Source: Saccharicrinis sp965230625 (GTDB taxonomy: Bacteria; Bacteroidota; Bacteroidia; Bacteroidales; Marinilabiliaceae). From it: a stretch of 64,000 nt of DNA. Shown here in pieces: positions 36,861 through 46,357 of the stretch. The notes beneath the pieces were generated by a model, which saw only the letters and a list, made by a program, of their open reading frames with translations, ran no database searches and was not told the DNA's origin. The position numbers were made by a program, and so were the translations under genes. Location of the stretch: assembly GCA_965230625.1 (NCBI GenBank), contig CBDDLL010000002.1, positions 806,001 through 870,000 of the forward strand, read 5' to 3'. Each line of letters opens with the position of its first letter. The first letter of the stretch is position 1.

Positions 36861-37325
36861 ATGGCAGAATTCGAAATTATACGAGGAACAACAGAAAACC
36901 TTGATCTAATAAAACCGCACTGGGAAAAATTAAATGAGCTACATAAAGATTTATCTCCTTATTTTGAAGAAAGGTTCGACAATATGTGTTGGGATAAAAG
37001 AAAGAAGACTCTCATTGAGAAGTCGAGCCAATTAATGTTTGATTACGTTGTTGAAAGGAAAACAGGAAATATAATTGGATATTGTATTAGCTCTATAGAA
37101 CGAGATAATATAAAAATGGGAGAAGTTGACTCTTTATACATTGATAAAAAGTATAGAAAGTCGGGTATTGGTAAAAAGCTAATGGACAATGCAATAAACT
37201 GGCTAATAGAACAAGAAACCGAAACACAAAGGCTGCTTGTTGCACATGAAAATGAGGATGTGTTAAGTTATTATAAACAGTTTGAATTTTATCCTTTACA
37301 TTTAATTTTGCAGAGAAAAAAATGA
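36861..37325 (+). CDS. GNAT-family N-acetyltransferase
   Basis: A 154-residue acetyl-CoA-dependent acyltransferase. The GNAT core strand is GEVDSLYIDKKYRKSGIG, with the acetyl-CoA-binding RKSGIGKKLMDNA, and the final strand region is VAHENEDVLSYYKQFEFYPL. The substrate could be an antibiotic, amine or protein N-terminus. A decayed partial copy of its central segment lies about 1 kb downstream at 38192-38271, beyond a convergent methyltransferase gene. Confidence 0.85.
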   Translation: MAEFEIIRGTTENLDLIKPHWEKLNELHKDLSPYFEERFDNMCWDKRKKTLIEKSSQLMFDYVVERKTGNIIGYCISSIERDNIKMGEVDSLYIDKKYRKSGIGKKLMDNAINWLIEQETETQRLLVAHENEDVLSYYKQFEFYPLHLILQRKK

Positions 37326-37374
37326 TAAAATTATTTGATAAAGATTTAATTTAGGGTTAAAAGTTTAGTACGTA

Positions 37375-38046
37375 TTAGTTGATCTCAAAAATAGAATAGT
37401 TATGCCCCCAATACGAAAATTCAGAGTGCATAATATTATCTAAATTATTTTCAATTATCTTTTTATGTACGGGATTATTATATATAATCCATATTTTCCT
37501 ATTACGCCTTTTGAGTGAGAACTGTATATTTTTAATTACTGTTTCTAAAATGAAATCATTAAATGGATTAAAAAGAAAAAATACATCTTCATCGTCATTA
37601 AACTGATAAGTAAGTGCATTTGTCTCAGTTACTTTCCATGTAAATTTTTGATTCGTTTTTTTTTGGTAACGATTTAAGTTTTCACAGCTAATTTTACATA
37701 GCATTGGAGAAATCTCAACACCCCTTACTTCTTTAAAACCAAATTTTGAAGCTACAATCATTACTTTCCCTTTTCCACAACCAATATCAATTATGTTTTT
37801 TTCATCTTGGAAATTTAATTTTTTAAATAACATTTTTAGAGGTAATGCATGAGTTGGTTGATAATGACTGGCATGTTGTTTATCTCCAACTTCAATATCA
37901 AGGTCATTTACTTTAATCCAAGACCAAGTGTCCAGACCATATCTTTTATCAAACATATAATCTACAATGTACGATAGTACCATTGTCAAGGTTTGATAAA
38001 TACCTCTAGTTTTTATTGACTCCTGAACTAACTTAAGTGCTGACAT
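37375..38046 (-). CDS. Class I SAM-dependent methyltransferase, convergent
   Basis: A 223-residue methyltransferase. SAM motif I is NIIDIGCGKGKVMIVASKFG, followed by VRGVEISPMLCKISCENLNR and a motif IV-like VFFLFNPFNDF. The N-terminal ~65 residues (KTRGIYQTLTMVLSYIVDYM; WSWIKVNDLDIEVGDKQHAS) form a cap also seen in uncharacterised family members. It runs against the acetyltransferase gene with a 49-base gap. Substrate unknown. Confidence 0.83.
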   Translation of the reverse strand: MSALKLVQESIKTRGIYQTLTMVLSYIVDYMFDKRYGLDTWSWIKVNDLDIEVGDKQHASHYQPTHALPLKMLFKKLNFQDEKNIIDIGCGKGKVMIVASKFGFKEVRGVEISPMLCKISCENLNRYQKKTNQKFTWKVTETNALTYQFNDDEDVFFLFNPFNDFILETVIKNIQFSLKRRNRKIWIIYNNPVHKKIIENNLDNIMHSEFSYWGHNYSIFEIN

Positions 38047-38191
38047 AATAATATTTTTCTATGTTATTGGTTTGCAATTTTAGAATTCGACTATAATATT
38101 CTTCTTATTTTTACTCTCTTAAATACTAGCATAACTAATACCTGAATGATTCACAGGAATTATTGTTAAATTTCACTTTTAAACAAAGCCG

Positions 38192-38271
38192 CAAATATAA
38201 TTGGATATTGTATAATAACTATAGAAAGCGATTATAAAAATAGATTCTTTATTTGTTAATAAAAAGTATAT
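38192..38271 (+). pseudogene. Relic fragment of the acetyltransferase gene
   Basis: The bases from AAATATAATTGGATATTGTA to AAAAAGTATA match 37068-37155 inside the acetyltransferase gene (encoding GNIIGYCISSIERD through YIDKKY), with substitutions and a deletion of roughly 10 bases that breaks the frame. It is a degraded duplicate. The rest of 38047-38751 is AT-rich with no other gene. Confidence 0.65.
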
Positions 38272-38720
38272 AATATCAAGTATCCCCAACAAATTAACGC
38301 ACAATACAATCTTTTTATTAACATATATTTAAACTTTTAAAACAATGACTTATTGTTTTATTTGGCAATTATGAAGTATTAAAATATTTTAAATTGTTTA
38401 GTTTTCTCCTTTCCTTGTAACCTTGTAGATAAAGAAAATTTTTAAATATCATATTTTTACAACAAAAAATAAACTTTGAATTAAAAATTATTGTTACAGT
38501 TACTTAAAAATTCAAACCTATACGATCCCATATTTACTTATCAATATTATATATTATTAATTTTAGATTACATTAAAAATACACAAATATCCAATAATTA
38601 AAACAATGATTTTTAAGCCATATACTCAATTATGATGATTTTAAAGCGATATTGTATTTAATTTAATGTTAACAATATTTAAATCCTATTATGAATAACA
38701 TCAATAACGTAAGTAAATTA

Positions 38721-38728
38721 TATTTTTG
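38721..38728 (+). promoter_or_regulatory. -7 element for the ECF sigma operon
   Basis: TATTTTTG matches TAnnTTTG and ends 23 bases before the sigma-factor ATG. Confidence 0.45.
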
Positions 38729-38751
38729 CTGCAAATTGACATTTTGGTAAA

Positions 38752-39297
38752 ATGAAACCGGAAATAAAAGTCCCACCGCCAAACAATAAAAAAAATATTC
38801 AAAATGAGTTTGAGTGCATTTATAAAAAATACTTCTCACCACTATGCAACTATGTAAAAAGATATATTTACGACGAAGACAGTGCTCGAGAGGTTGTTCA
38901 AGAAACCATGATAAAATTTTGGAAAAAAATTGAAAATGGAGAAACAGTTGAATCTCCAGAAAAATACTTATATAGAAGCGTTTACAATGCCAGCCTAAAT
39001 AAACTCGAACATATAAAAGTACATAATAAATATGTTAGCAAAGCTAATATTAGACTAAAGGAAATTGAACTTGAGAATTTTGAGGATACATTTTACCAAT
39101 GGGAAATTCAGGAAAATCTAGAAAAAGAAATAAAAAAACTCACACCTAAATGTAAAGAAGTTTTTGAGATGCGCTATCTTGAGTGTTTGTGTTTTAAAGA
39201 AATTGCAGAAAAATTAAAAATTTCGGAACGAACAGTTGAATCACACGTTCAGTCAGCAATAAAAAAATTAAGAAAAAGACTTAAACATTTTTTGTAA
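38752..39297 (+). CDS. ECF-type RNA polymerase sigma factor
   Basis: A 181-residue sigma-70 family factor. Region 2 is YKKYFSPLCNYVKRYIYDED then VVQETMIKFWKKI; region 4 is LTPKCKEVFEMRYLECLCFK then ISERTVESHVQSAIKKL. It belongs to the FecI-like group paired with FecR anti-sigma proteins in Bacteroidota, and a FecR gene follows at 44 bases. It should direct transcription of the surface genes downstream when released by its anti-sigma factor. Confidence 0.92.
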   Translation: MKPEIKVPPPNNKKNIQNEFECIYKKYFSPLCNYVKRYIYDEDSAREVVQETMIKFWKKIENGETVESPEKYLYRSVYNASLNKLEHIKVHNKYVSKANIRLKEIELENFEDTFYQWEIQENLEKEIKKLTPKCKEVFEMRYLECLCFKEIAEKLKISERTVESHVQSAIKKLRKRLKHFL

Positions 39298-39341
39298 TTT
39301 TTTTCAGTACTTTTTTCAAGTTACCTGTCTATAATATTGAA

Positions 39342-40316
39342 ATGGATAAAAGAAACAAACATATTGACTCATTAATAATTAAGTATAGTAAGAATAACCT
39401 AACTATCGCTGAAGAACAAGAACTGCTTAATTGGGTAGAAGAGTCAGTTGAAAACAAAATATACTTTAAAGAACTTTTAGGAGTAATACGAAATATTAAT
39501 TTATCCACTCCACAAATTGATAAAAATCCAATTACTAAAAAAAGAAAAAGAAAACCAGGTAAGTTTGTTTCCTTAAGTTCCAGATGGACTGTAGCAGCTT
39601 CTTTAATAATACTAATTTCTGTTGGAGTTTTAATTTGCTGGATATCTTCCAAGTATTCTCCTGTTACATATCAATCTGCTTACAATGGAACCCTACCTAA
39701 AGGATATTATTTACCCGATTCTTCTGTAATTACCTTAGCAGATAATAGTATTATACAGTTAGATAAAAAATTTAATAAAGAAAAAAGACGTGTTACATTA
39801 AATGGCAAAGGCTTCTTTAAAATTGAAAAAGACTCCTTAAAGCCATTTATTGTTAAAGCTTTAGATGTAGAGATAAAAGTTTTAGGAACACAATTTGAAG
39901 TTGACATTGATTCTTTAAAAGAAAATGTAAGAATATCAGTAACTGAAGGGCGAGTTCAAGTAAAACATCGAAAAATAAAGGATAACTTTTTTCTTGAAAA
40001 AGACCAAATGCTAATGCTTAATAAACATGGAAAAATAGTTAAACAAGAAAAGCTTAACGATAATAATTATCTAGTTTGGAAAACAGGAACTCTCTTATTT
40101 CACAATACTCATATTGGAGAAGTAGTAGAACAGATATCTCAGTACTACAATGTGGGAATTACTATTGAGGATCCTGAAATAAATAACTTTCTCATTACCA
40201 CAAAAATCCAAAATCAATCTCTACAGGATGTAATATTTATTCTGGAAAAATCGTTAGGAATTGATATAGAAAAAAAAGATAACAATCTGATATTAGCTTT
40301 AAAACAAACTAAATAA
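39342..40316 (+). CDS. FecR-family anti-sigma factor
   Basis: A 324-residue inner-membrane anti-sigma regulator. The N-terminal cytoplasmic segment (residues ~1-75) should bind the sigma factor; a membrane helix follows (WTVAASLIILISVGVLICWI); then a periplasmic FecR domain (GTLPKGYYLPDSSVITLADN; VKALDVEIKVLGTQFEVDID) and a C-terminal DUF4974/STN-like domain (IGEVVEQISQYYNVGITIED). It follows the sigma gene, and its stop touches the next gene (1-base gap), so the three are one operon. Confidence 0.93.
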   Translation: MDKRNKHIDSLIIKYSKNNLTIAEEQELLNWVEESVENKIYFKELLGVIRNINLSTPQIDKNPITKKRKRKPGKFVSLSSRWTVAASLIILISVGVLICWISSKYSPVTYQSAYNGTLPKGYYLPDSSVITLADNSIIQLDKKFNKEKRRVTLNGKGFFKIEKDSLKPFIVKALDVEIKVLGTQFEVDIDSLKENVRISVTEGRVQVKHRKIKDNFFLEKDQMLMLNKHGKIVKQEKLNDNNYLVWKTGTLLFHNTHIGEVVEQISQYYNVGITIEDPEINNFLITTKIQNQSLQDVIFILEKSLGIDIEKKDNNLILALKQTK

Positions 40317-40317
40317 A

Positions 40318-41562
40318 ATGCGATTTTTTTTTGTATGGCTTATCATATGTTGTTTAAGCTTGAAAAATATTCAGCTACCAGCTCAAAGGAATGTTGACAC
40401 GTGTCTGAAAAAAACGTTATATATTACGGTTAAAAATAAACCTTTGCGTATTGTGCTAAAAGAGCTTGAGCAAAAAGCTAATATTGTATTTTCGTATAGC
40501 AACAATACATTAAACGATGATTCACTTGTTAGTTTTAATAAAAATGCCTCTTTAGAAGTAATATTAAAAAATATTCTTCCTCAAAAAACCGATTTTATAG
40601 CAACTGAGAATGACATTATTCTTTTCCCTCGTGCAATAAGACAAGATTCCACTATTACGAATCTTAATAGTAGTCCAGAAAAAACTAAAAATCAAACCCC
40701 AACTATTAATAATTTTATTCAGGAAGTACCTACTAAAATATCGCATAAAAAGAATTCGGTTTATTTTAAAGATTCAATAAAATGGAGTAAAATTTCAAAT
40801 CTTAAATCGCCTGATTTTCCTATTCCTCAACCTGAAATTCCTTCGCAAATAATCACCAATATTACCTCTCCAATTCACTTTAAAAAGAATAAATGGAAAG
40901 TAAGCTTTGGCCTATTTTATCAGAAACAAATAATTGACAAAATTAAGTGGCGTTTAAGAAGTGTGCCTGAAAATTACGAGTTAGTTGATGCTGCTTCTCA
41001 ATTCTATAATCTTAATAGTGAAAATTATAAAATATCCTTTGTATTTCAGTTAACAAAAGGCCCCTGGTGCTTTGGAACAGGATTAGGAAGACAAGAAATT
41101 AAAGAAAACTATAATTACTCCCCTTTTTTCGACCACATTGTTATAAATGCCCAAAAATTCTATCCTACTTTGTATGAAGATTCAAACAACTATAAATATT
41201 TGGGTTTTCCAGTGATTATAGGATATAAAAAAAGAGTATTAAGCAAATTAAAGCTAGGTTTAAGTTTAACTGGTTGGACAAGTATATTAACTAGTGTTAA
41301 TGGAATGTATATTAATATTGACACCTCTGTTCCTGATTTTATTGCGAGTTATTCTCCCATTGATAGCAAATCACATTTAAATAATCTTGTAAACTCGTTA
41401 GAATTTAGTTTTTCTGTATCATATGATATTCTTAGCAGAGTTAATCTCGAAATTGCTCCATCTTATATAACTCAGATTAATTCAGACTTTTCTAAAAACT
41501 ACATGCTTCACAGGACTAAAAAACTATTTGGAAATAGTTTTTCAATAAATTTCATTTTTTAG
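40318..41562 (+). CDS. Stand-alone STN-domain outer-membrane protein
   Basis: A 414-residue exported protein. After a signal peptide, residues ~25-105 form an STN (secretin/TonB short N-terminal) domain: LYITVKNKPLRIVLKELEQK, then IVFSYS and LEVILKNILPQKTDF. A Pro/Ser-rich linker follows. Residues ~195-414 read as alternating beta strands ending in an aromatic residue (FGNSFSINFIF), consistent with a small outer-membrane barrel. In the usual FecIR systems the STN domain sits on a SusC/TonB receptor; here no plug or TonB barrel follows. It is therefore probably a signal sensor for the FecR protein with which it is co-transcribed. The barrel is inferred. Confidence 0.72.
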   Translation: MRFFFVWLIICCLSLKNIQLPAQRNVDTCLKKTLYITVKNKPLRIVLKELEQKANIVFSYSNNTLNDDSLVSFNKNASLEVILKNILPQKTDFIATENDIILFPRAIRQDSTITNLNSSPEKTKNQTPTINNFIQEVPTKISHKKNSVYFKDSIKWSKISNLKSPDFPIPQPEIPSQIITNITSPIHFKKNKWKVSFGLFYQKQIIDKIKWRLRSVPENYELVDAASQFYNLNSENYKISFVFQLTKGPWCFGTGLGRQEIKENYNYSPFFDHIVINAQKFYPTLYEDSNNYKYLGFPVIIGYKKRVLSKLKLGLSLTGWTSILTSVNGMYINIDTSVPDFIASYSPIDSKSHLNNLVNSLEFSFSVSYDILSRVNLEIAPSYITQINSDFSKNYMLHRTKKLFGNSFSINFIF

Positions 41563-41642
41563 TCAGTAGTTTTCGTTTTGTTCCTGTCTACTATTATGTA
41601 CGGCCGAATTAAACAAACATGATTTATTTAGAAACGAAAATT

Positions 41643-42614
41643 ATGAAACTGACTAAACAAATATTTATTACTACATGTGCTATTTTTCTATTTTCATGCG
41701 AAGAATTAACCGAAATAGAAACAGAAAGTGCTCAAGAAAAAACTAATAGGGAAATTGCAAATGTGCAAGAATATATACAAACAGGACTCATTCCTGATAT
41801 TATAATGGACCAAGTGGAAAAGCATTTATGGTGGGATGCTGAAGAAAGCTTTATTGGTGATAATAAAAATGTTCAGGATGAAAATACCTATCCTAAAGTA
41901 AAAGTTGAATATCTGGAAAAAAACAACGAGTGGCCCAGGTTAATTACACTTGATTTTGGGGATGATTATCATTCTATTATTACAAGAAAAATGGATGATG
42001 TTACAGCTAAAGGTAAGATAGTTGTAGAAAAGAGCTCTTCGTTTGATAAAATTAATTGTAGACTAACTGTAGAGTTTAATAACTTTGAAATTCAAAAGAA
42101 AAAAATAACTGGAAACATTACTCAAATATCATACGGAAATACTCTTATTAAAGATGATAATGAAACAACAAGTGATATTGAGGAACAACATTCATCGTGG
42201 GATTTCAACGAAGAAATAAACATCAAACTTTATAGCTCTGAAGATTATTATGATGAATATCATCGCGATGGTTCTAAAAAATGGTACGAAGGACAAAATA
42301 CACCACAAGACATATGGGATGACAAATTCACTTTATGGGGTGGTGGTTCGATAAAGAAAGGGGATGATTCCAGAATACATGTAGGCAATACTATTATTAT
42401 CAAAACATCACGTTCTCTTTGTTTCCCAATTGATGGTTGTCAAAAATATCACATCCCTGGTAATAGAGAGTTAAATTATTACGTTGAATATAGTTCTGAT
42501 AAAACTAATGGTATTGTAATATTTCCTGATGAAGGAATGGAAGTTGACTTAAAAACAGGTGAAATCCTAAAAGAAAATCTGAATAATGAAAACTCAGATA
42601 TAACAAAACAATAA
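41643..42614 (+). CDS. Lipoprotein of unknown function in the sigma/anti-sigma operon
   Basis: A 323-residue lipoprotein from the ATG at 41643 (an ATG at 41619 is also in frame, but the later one directly precedes a proper signal, MKLTKQIFITTCAIFLFSC, with its lipobox Cys). The mature protein is acidic, with no recognised domain. Features are GLIPDIIMDQVEKHLWWDAE, LDFGDDYHSIITRKM, and GCQKYHIPGNRELNYYVEYS near the C-terminus. It follows the STN/barrel gene at 80 bases on the same strand and may be part of its regulon. Confidence 0.7.
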   Translation: MKLTKQIFITTCAIFLFSCEELTEIETESAQEKTNREIANVQEYIQTGLIPDIIMDQVEKHLWWDAEESFIGDNKNVQDENTYPKVKVEYLEKNNEWPRLITLDFGDDYHSIITRKMDDVTAKGKIVVEKSSSFDKINCRLTVEFNNFEIQKKKITGNITQISYGNTLIKDDNETTSDIEEQHSSWDFNEEINIKLYSSEDYYDEYHRDGSKKWYEGQNTPQDIWDDKFTLWGGGSIKKGDDSRIHVGNTIIIKTSRSLCFPIDGCQKYHIPGNRELNYYVEYSSDKTNGIVIFPDEGMEVDLKTGEILKENLNNENSDITKQ

Positions 42615-42729
42615 CTACCAGTAATTTTAATATTCTTTGATTTACTAAATAAATGGTTGTTATCATTTTACAAGTAAATACTATTATATTTTATTAACCG
42701 AATATATCTTTTATTATTTTATATCAATC

Positions 42730-44697
42730 ATGAAAACACTTTTAACTAATATTTTATTAATTATAATGCCCTTAGTAATATTTGGGCAAACAAATGATAT
42801 AGTAATCACTTCTAATCCTAAAAAAATTCTAAGATTTAGTAAGGATGGTATCCCAATTTATAATGATAAAAAAATAAAGCATATTATAGCAGAATCAGAC
42901 AAGGATACTGAGAGTGGAACTCGTTCTGAATTGAAAAAAATAGAAAAGAAAGTAATTAAAGAGTGGGATGAACAAGGGAATCCTACAGAAATTGAAGTAT
43001 ATGAATTTGAAGAAGATAATCCAGCACTAACATACAAGATTGTAGATAACTACAATGCTGATAATTTAATCGTTTTAAGTTCCTATTATAATTGGGATAA
43101 AGATTTAAACAAGTGGAAAGGAATAAACAAGGAAGAATATACATATAATGATAAAGGTGACATCGAAACAACAATATATTCTATTTGGAACGAGGAATTA
43201 GAAGTATGGGAAAAAAGTAGAAAAAGAGTACATATACCGGGAGGAGTAAATGCCTGTAGCCGAGAAGCTGAATATTTCTGGAATAATGGTTGGGTATGTG
43301 AATCTGAATATATTAAAGAATGGGATGATAATAGTAACCTTATACTATCAACTAGTTCTAGGTACAATACAGTAACTGGTCAACTCGAAATAATTAAAGG
43401 AAATAAAACTGATTTTTCTTACGATGAAGATAGTAATATTCTTCAGGTATTGCATTATACATGGAATACACAAGGTTCAAATCCTAAGTGGGAAAAAACA
43501 GCAAAAATAAACTACCAATATGAGGCAGGTAAATTAAAATATAGTGAAACGCGTATATGGAATAACAATCTCCCCACACCTGCATGGGAAATAAATAAAA
43601 AACGTGAAATAGAATATGATAGCAATGGTAACGAAATACTTAACCAAAGCTACGAATGGCGAAATGGTAGTTGGTTACTAAAAGCAAAAATGGAAGCAAA
43701 TTATAACAATGATAACATTGTAACCATGAAGGCAGAATATGGTTTTGACGGAGATATGCTTATTGGTGAAGAAAAAAGAGAGCTGATTGAATACGAAATT
43801 AACGGAAGTATAACTAAAACGAGCTATAAGCTTTATGAGTGGCATAATGAGCAATGGAAGCTTACTAATAAATTAGATGAAGAAATAAATGATGAAAATG
43901 AATTAACCATTTATCAAAGACACATTTATGTATGGGATGGAAGCAATTTCATAAATAGTTCAAAAGAAACAATTAAAAGTAAATCACCTTTCGGACAGAT
44001 ATATTTTGAAAGCTATATTTGGGGAAGTCAAGAAGAAGGATGGATCGGTGACGAACTAAGAATAACAGAATTAAAGGATGGTAAGATAGTATCAAATGAT
44101 ACCTATTCCTGGAATGAATATACTAATGATTGGTATAAAAGTCATAGAATAGGATATGACGTGGATGGACAAATAACACTAGATATCCGTTATTATTTTG
44201 ATGACAATATTAATGAGGTTATTGGTATTACCAAAAACACATACGAATCCATAAATGATGGGATGCTACAAAACTTAACATCCTATGAGTGGGATTATGA
44301 AAGAAACGACTGGGTAAATAATAATAAATACTGGCATACAATTGATGATGATGGCAACTTGCTAAAATCAGAATCCTGTTATTGGAATAAAAACAACAGC
44401 TCATGGAGCGTATCTTATAGAGAAACTTATTATTATGATGAAAATACCACAAACTTAGTCAACAACGTTGATGATATTGATGTCAACCTATATCCAAACC
44501 CTGTAAAAGATAATTTATATATCGAACATACATTAGACAATGCTTCTTTTAGCCTCTTTAACTTATCTGGAAAAGAAGTAATGAATATTAACATTATTAA
44601 TAACCAAGTTAGCTTGCAAAACATACCTAGTGGACTATATATGTATATGATAAAATCTAACGGTAATACAAAAAGTGGTAAGCTTATTAAAAAATAA
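42730..44697 (+). CDS. Secreted repeat protein with T9SS sorting domain
   Basis: A 655-residue exported protein: signal peptide MKTLLTNILLIIMPLVIFG, then ~550 residues of repeated tyrosine/tryptophan-rich units of about 40 residues with the pattern YxWNxxxxxWxxxxxxxxxYDxxG (e.g. YNWDKDLNKWKGINKEEYTY and YSWNEYTNDWYKSHRIGYDV). These resemble loosely the YD/RHS-like beta filaments of Bacteroidota surface proteins. The C-terminus is a type A T9SS sorting domain (VNLYPNPVKDNLYIEHTL to GNTKSGKLIKK). Likely a surface-attached fibre or adhesin; ligand unknown. It lies in the locus started by the ECF sigma factor. Confidence 0.82.
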   Translation: MKTLLTNILLIIMPLVIFGQTNDIVITSNPKKILRFSKDGIPIYNDKKIKHIIAESDKDTESGTRSELKKIEKKVIKEWDEQGNPTEIEVYEFEEDNPALTYKIVDNYNADNLIVLSSYYNWDKDLNKWKGINKEEYTYNDKGDIETTIYSIWNEELEVWEKSRKRVHIPGGVNACSREAEYFWNNGWVCESEYIKEWDDNSNLILSTSSRYNTVTGQLEIIKGNKTDFSYDEDSNILQVLHYTWNTQGSNPKWEKTAKINYQYEAGKLKYSETRIWNNNLPTPAWEINKKREIEYDSNGNEILNQSYEWRNGSWLLKAKMEANYNNDNIVTMKAEYGFDGDMLIGEEKRELIEYEINGSITKTSYKLYEWHNEQWKLTNKLDEEINDENELTIYQRHIYVWDGSNFINSSKETIKSKSPFGQIYFESYIWGSQEEGWIGDELRITELKDGKIVSNDTYSWNEYTNDWYKSHRIGYDVDGQITLDIRYYFDDNINEVIGITKNTYESINDGMLQNLTSYEWDYERNDWVNNNKYWHTIDDDGNLLKSESCYWNKNNSSWSVSYRETYYYDENTTNLVNNVDDIDVNLYPNPVKDNLYIEHTLDNASFSLFNLSGKEVMNINIINNQVSLQNIPSGLYMYMIKSNGNTKSGKLIKK

Positions 44698-44757
44698 CAT
44701 ACAATTATCCGTTATTAATGTAGTTATGTCTAGTTGTTTTAAGTTGTGAATTAAATG

Positions 44758-44803
44758 ATGGTTTTTTCCAACAAGAAAACATCCTTGTTTTGGAAAAAAC
44801 CAT
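44758..44803 (+). terminator. Long hairpin after the T9SS repeat protein
   Basis: A 13-bp stem (ATGGTTTTTTCCA with TGGAAAAAACCAT) extended by ACAAG/CTTGT around a short loop. It should end transcription 60 bases past the stop. Confidence 0.8.
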
Positions 44804-44817
44804 AAAAGCAAAATTAC

Positions 44818-45058
44818 ATGAAACCTATTATCGATCACATTCAATTTACAGTAAAAAACCTTGAAGTTGCTGAATCCTTTTATGATAAGCTAATACCAAT
44901 TTTAGGCTTCGACATTAACCGAAAGGCAAAAGGTAAATTGGAGCAATTTTATTGATCCTCCAAAATTCTATCCTAAATATGAAGAAAGTTATTACACTCT
45001 CTTTTTTAAGGATATAGAAGAAATAAAACATAAAATTATATATGAAGAGCGTAAATAA
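44818..45058 (+). pseudogene. Broken glyoxalase/VOC-fold protein gene
   Basis: Starts MKPIIDHIQFTVKNLEVAES and FYDKLIPILGFDINRKAKGK, the first module of a vicinal-oxygen-chelate protein. At about 44945 the frame breaks, and the tail continues in another frame as PPKFYPKYEESYYTLFFKDI and EEIKHKIIYEERK, the usual end of the family. The central part (about 40-50 residues) is missing, so an internal deletion killed the gene. Confidence 0.8.
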
Positions 45059-45124
45059 TTGAAGATACAATCCATATTACTTACAAATAACAAACGCATT
45101 TAATAATTCTAAAAAATTTTAACA

Positions 45125-46234
45125 ATGAAACTACTAAATTCTATTTTTTCACTTATCGTTTTAACATTTTTATGTTCATGTAGTGATGATGATTCTAACA
45201 TTAATCCAGATGATACCGAAAGCGGCATTGAAATCTTGGGTATTAAAAAGGTAAAATTTGATGATGTAGCCTATAATGTGAACCAATCTGGTGAGCTAAC
45301 AGCAAATGACCAAAAACTAAGATTTAGAGCTTTATCACAGGAGAACAACCAACTTATTGTAACTTATCAATGTAAAATATCTTCTGAAGAATCACTAAAT
45401 ATTGAGGTTGTGAGTGATTTTGAAGACATAGAAGTTGTTACAAGTAAAGATAACGATTCTCAAGATTTAGTTTATAGAACTGTTATCACAAGAAATGGCT
45501 ATTCTGCGAAAATCACTTACGTATTTATCTGTAACGAAGAAGTTAGCAACGAATTCTCAGATTTAGGAATTGATAAAGTATCGATTGGTGATACAGATTA
45601 TACATTAACTGAAGGGATATACTTAGTTACAGGTGATGATGAAAACATCTTTAATCCTAGCTCCAAAATTGAAGATAATGATGGTTCTAAAGTAGCCAAT
45701 TTAACCTACTCATACGTATCCCAAACTGAGGAATTACCTGAAGTATCTGTTCATTCTACTTTTGATGATGTTCAAATAAATATCAACAAAGAAGAGAATA
45801 CGAATTCCAATGTTTATGAAATAAAAATAACCAGAGAAGGATATGATGTAGAATTAAATTACACTTTTAATATCACTAAACCTCAAACTAATGGTGACTT
45901 TTCGGTTCTGGGATTAACAGGTATTAAAATAAACGGTGTAACATTTGGACTTTCTGATGATTGTCAGGTTAACGGAACTAATCTTGCTTTGGATATTTCT
46001 AATGTAAATACAATGAGTCTATCCTCATGTAGAAATTTTAATTATCAAACAGTTAAGTTGACATATATATATAATTTAACAATCACAGATCATCCTAAGG
46101 TAGAAATATTATCATCTGAAGAAGGTATTAAAAAAGAGTTATACCAAGGTATTGTCAATAAGAAATATTATGAAATTCATTTATTTAAAGAAGACTGCGA
46201 TGTTAAAGTAATTTATGCAATTAGGTTTATGTAG
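45125..46234 (+). CDS. Lipoprotein with three tandem beta domains
   Basis: A 369-residue lipoprotein (MKLLNSIFSLIVLTFLCSC; lipobox LCSC). The mature part is three related ~110-residue modules starting GIEILGIKKVKFDDVAYNVN, FSDLGIDKVSIGDTDYTLTE and FSVLGLTGIKINGVTFGLSD, each ending with a strand like YxxxITRxGYxxxxxYxF. The third has gained a pair of Cys residues (DDCQVNG, SSCRNFN). I do not recognise a named family. It is the last gene of the sigma-factor strand before a terminator, and probably surface exposed. Confidence 0.75.
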   Translation: MKLLNSIFSLIVLTFLCSCSDDDSNINPDDTESGIEILGIKKVKFDDVAYNVNQSGELTANDQKLRFRALSQENNQLIVTYQCKISSEESLNIEVVSDFEDIEVVTSKDNDSQDLVYRTVITRNGYSAKITYVFICNEEVSNEFSDLGIDKVSIGDTDYTLTEGIYLVTGDDENIFNPSSKIEDNDGSKVANLTYSYVSQTEELPEVSVHSTFDDVQININKEENTNSNVYEIKITREGYDVELNYTFNITKPQTNGDFSVLGLTGIKINGVTFGLSDDCQVNGTNLALDISNVNTMSLSSCRNFNYQTVKLTYIYNLTITDHPKVEILSSEEGIKKELYQGIVNKKYYEIHLFKEDCDVKVIYAIRFM

Positions 46235-46275
46235 CAATAAATCACTAATCTACATATTTTAGCTCGTTATACAAT

Positions 46276-46311
46276 TGCCCAGGTGAATGCGTGAAAATAT
46301 TCCCCTGGGCA
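46276..46311. terminator. Terminator between convergent genes
   Basis: TGCCCAGG pairs with CCTGGGCA, followed by TTTTACTTT. It serves the lipoprotein gene and can also act on the converging response regulator gene. Confidence 0.75.
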
Positions 46312-46357
46312 TTTTACTTTAGTATAAAATAGCTATATTATTTATCTTTAAAAGACT

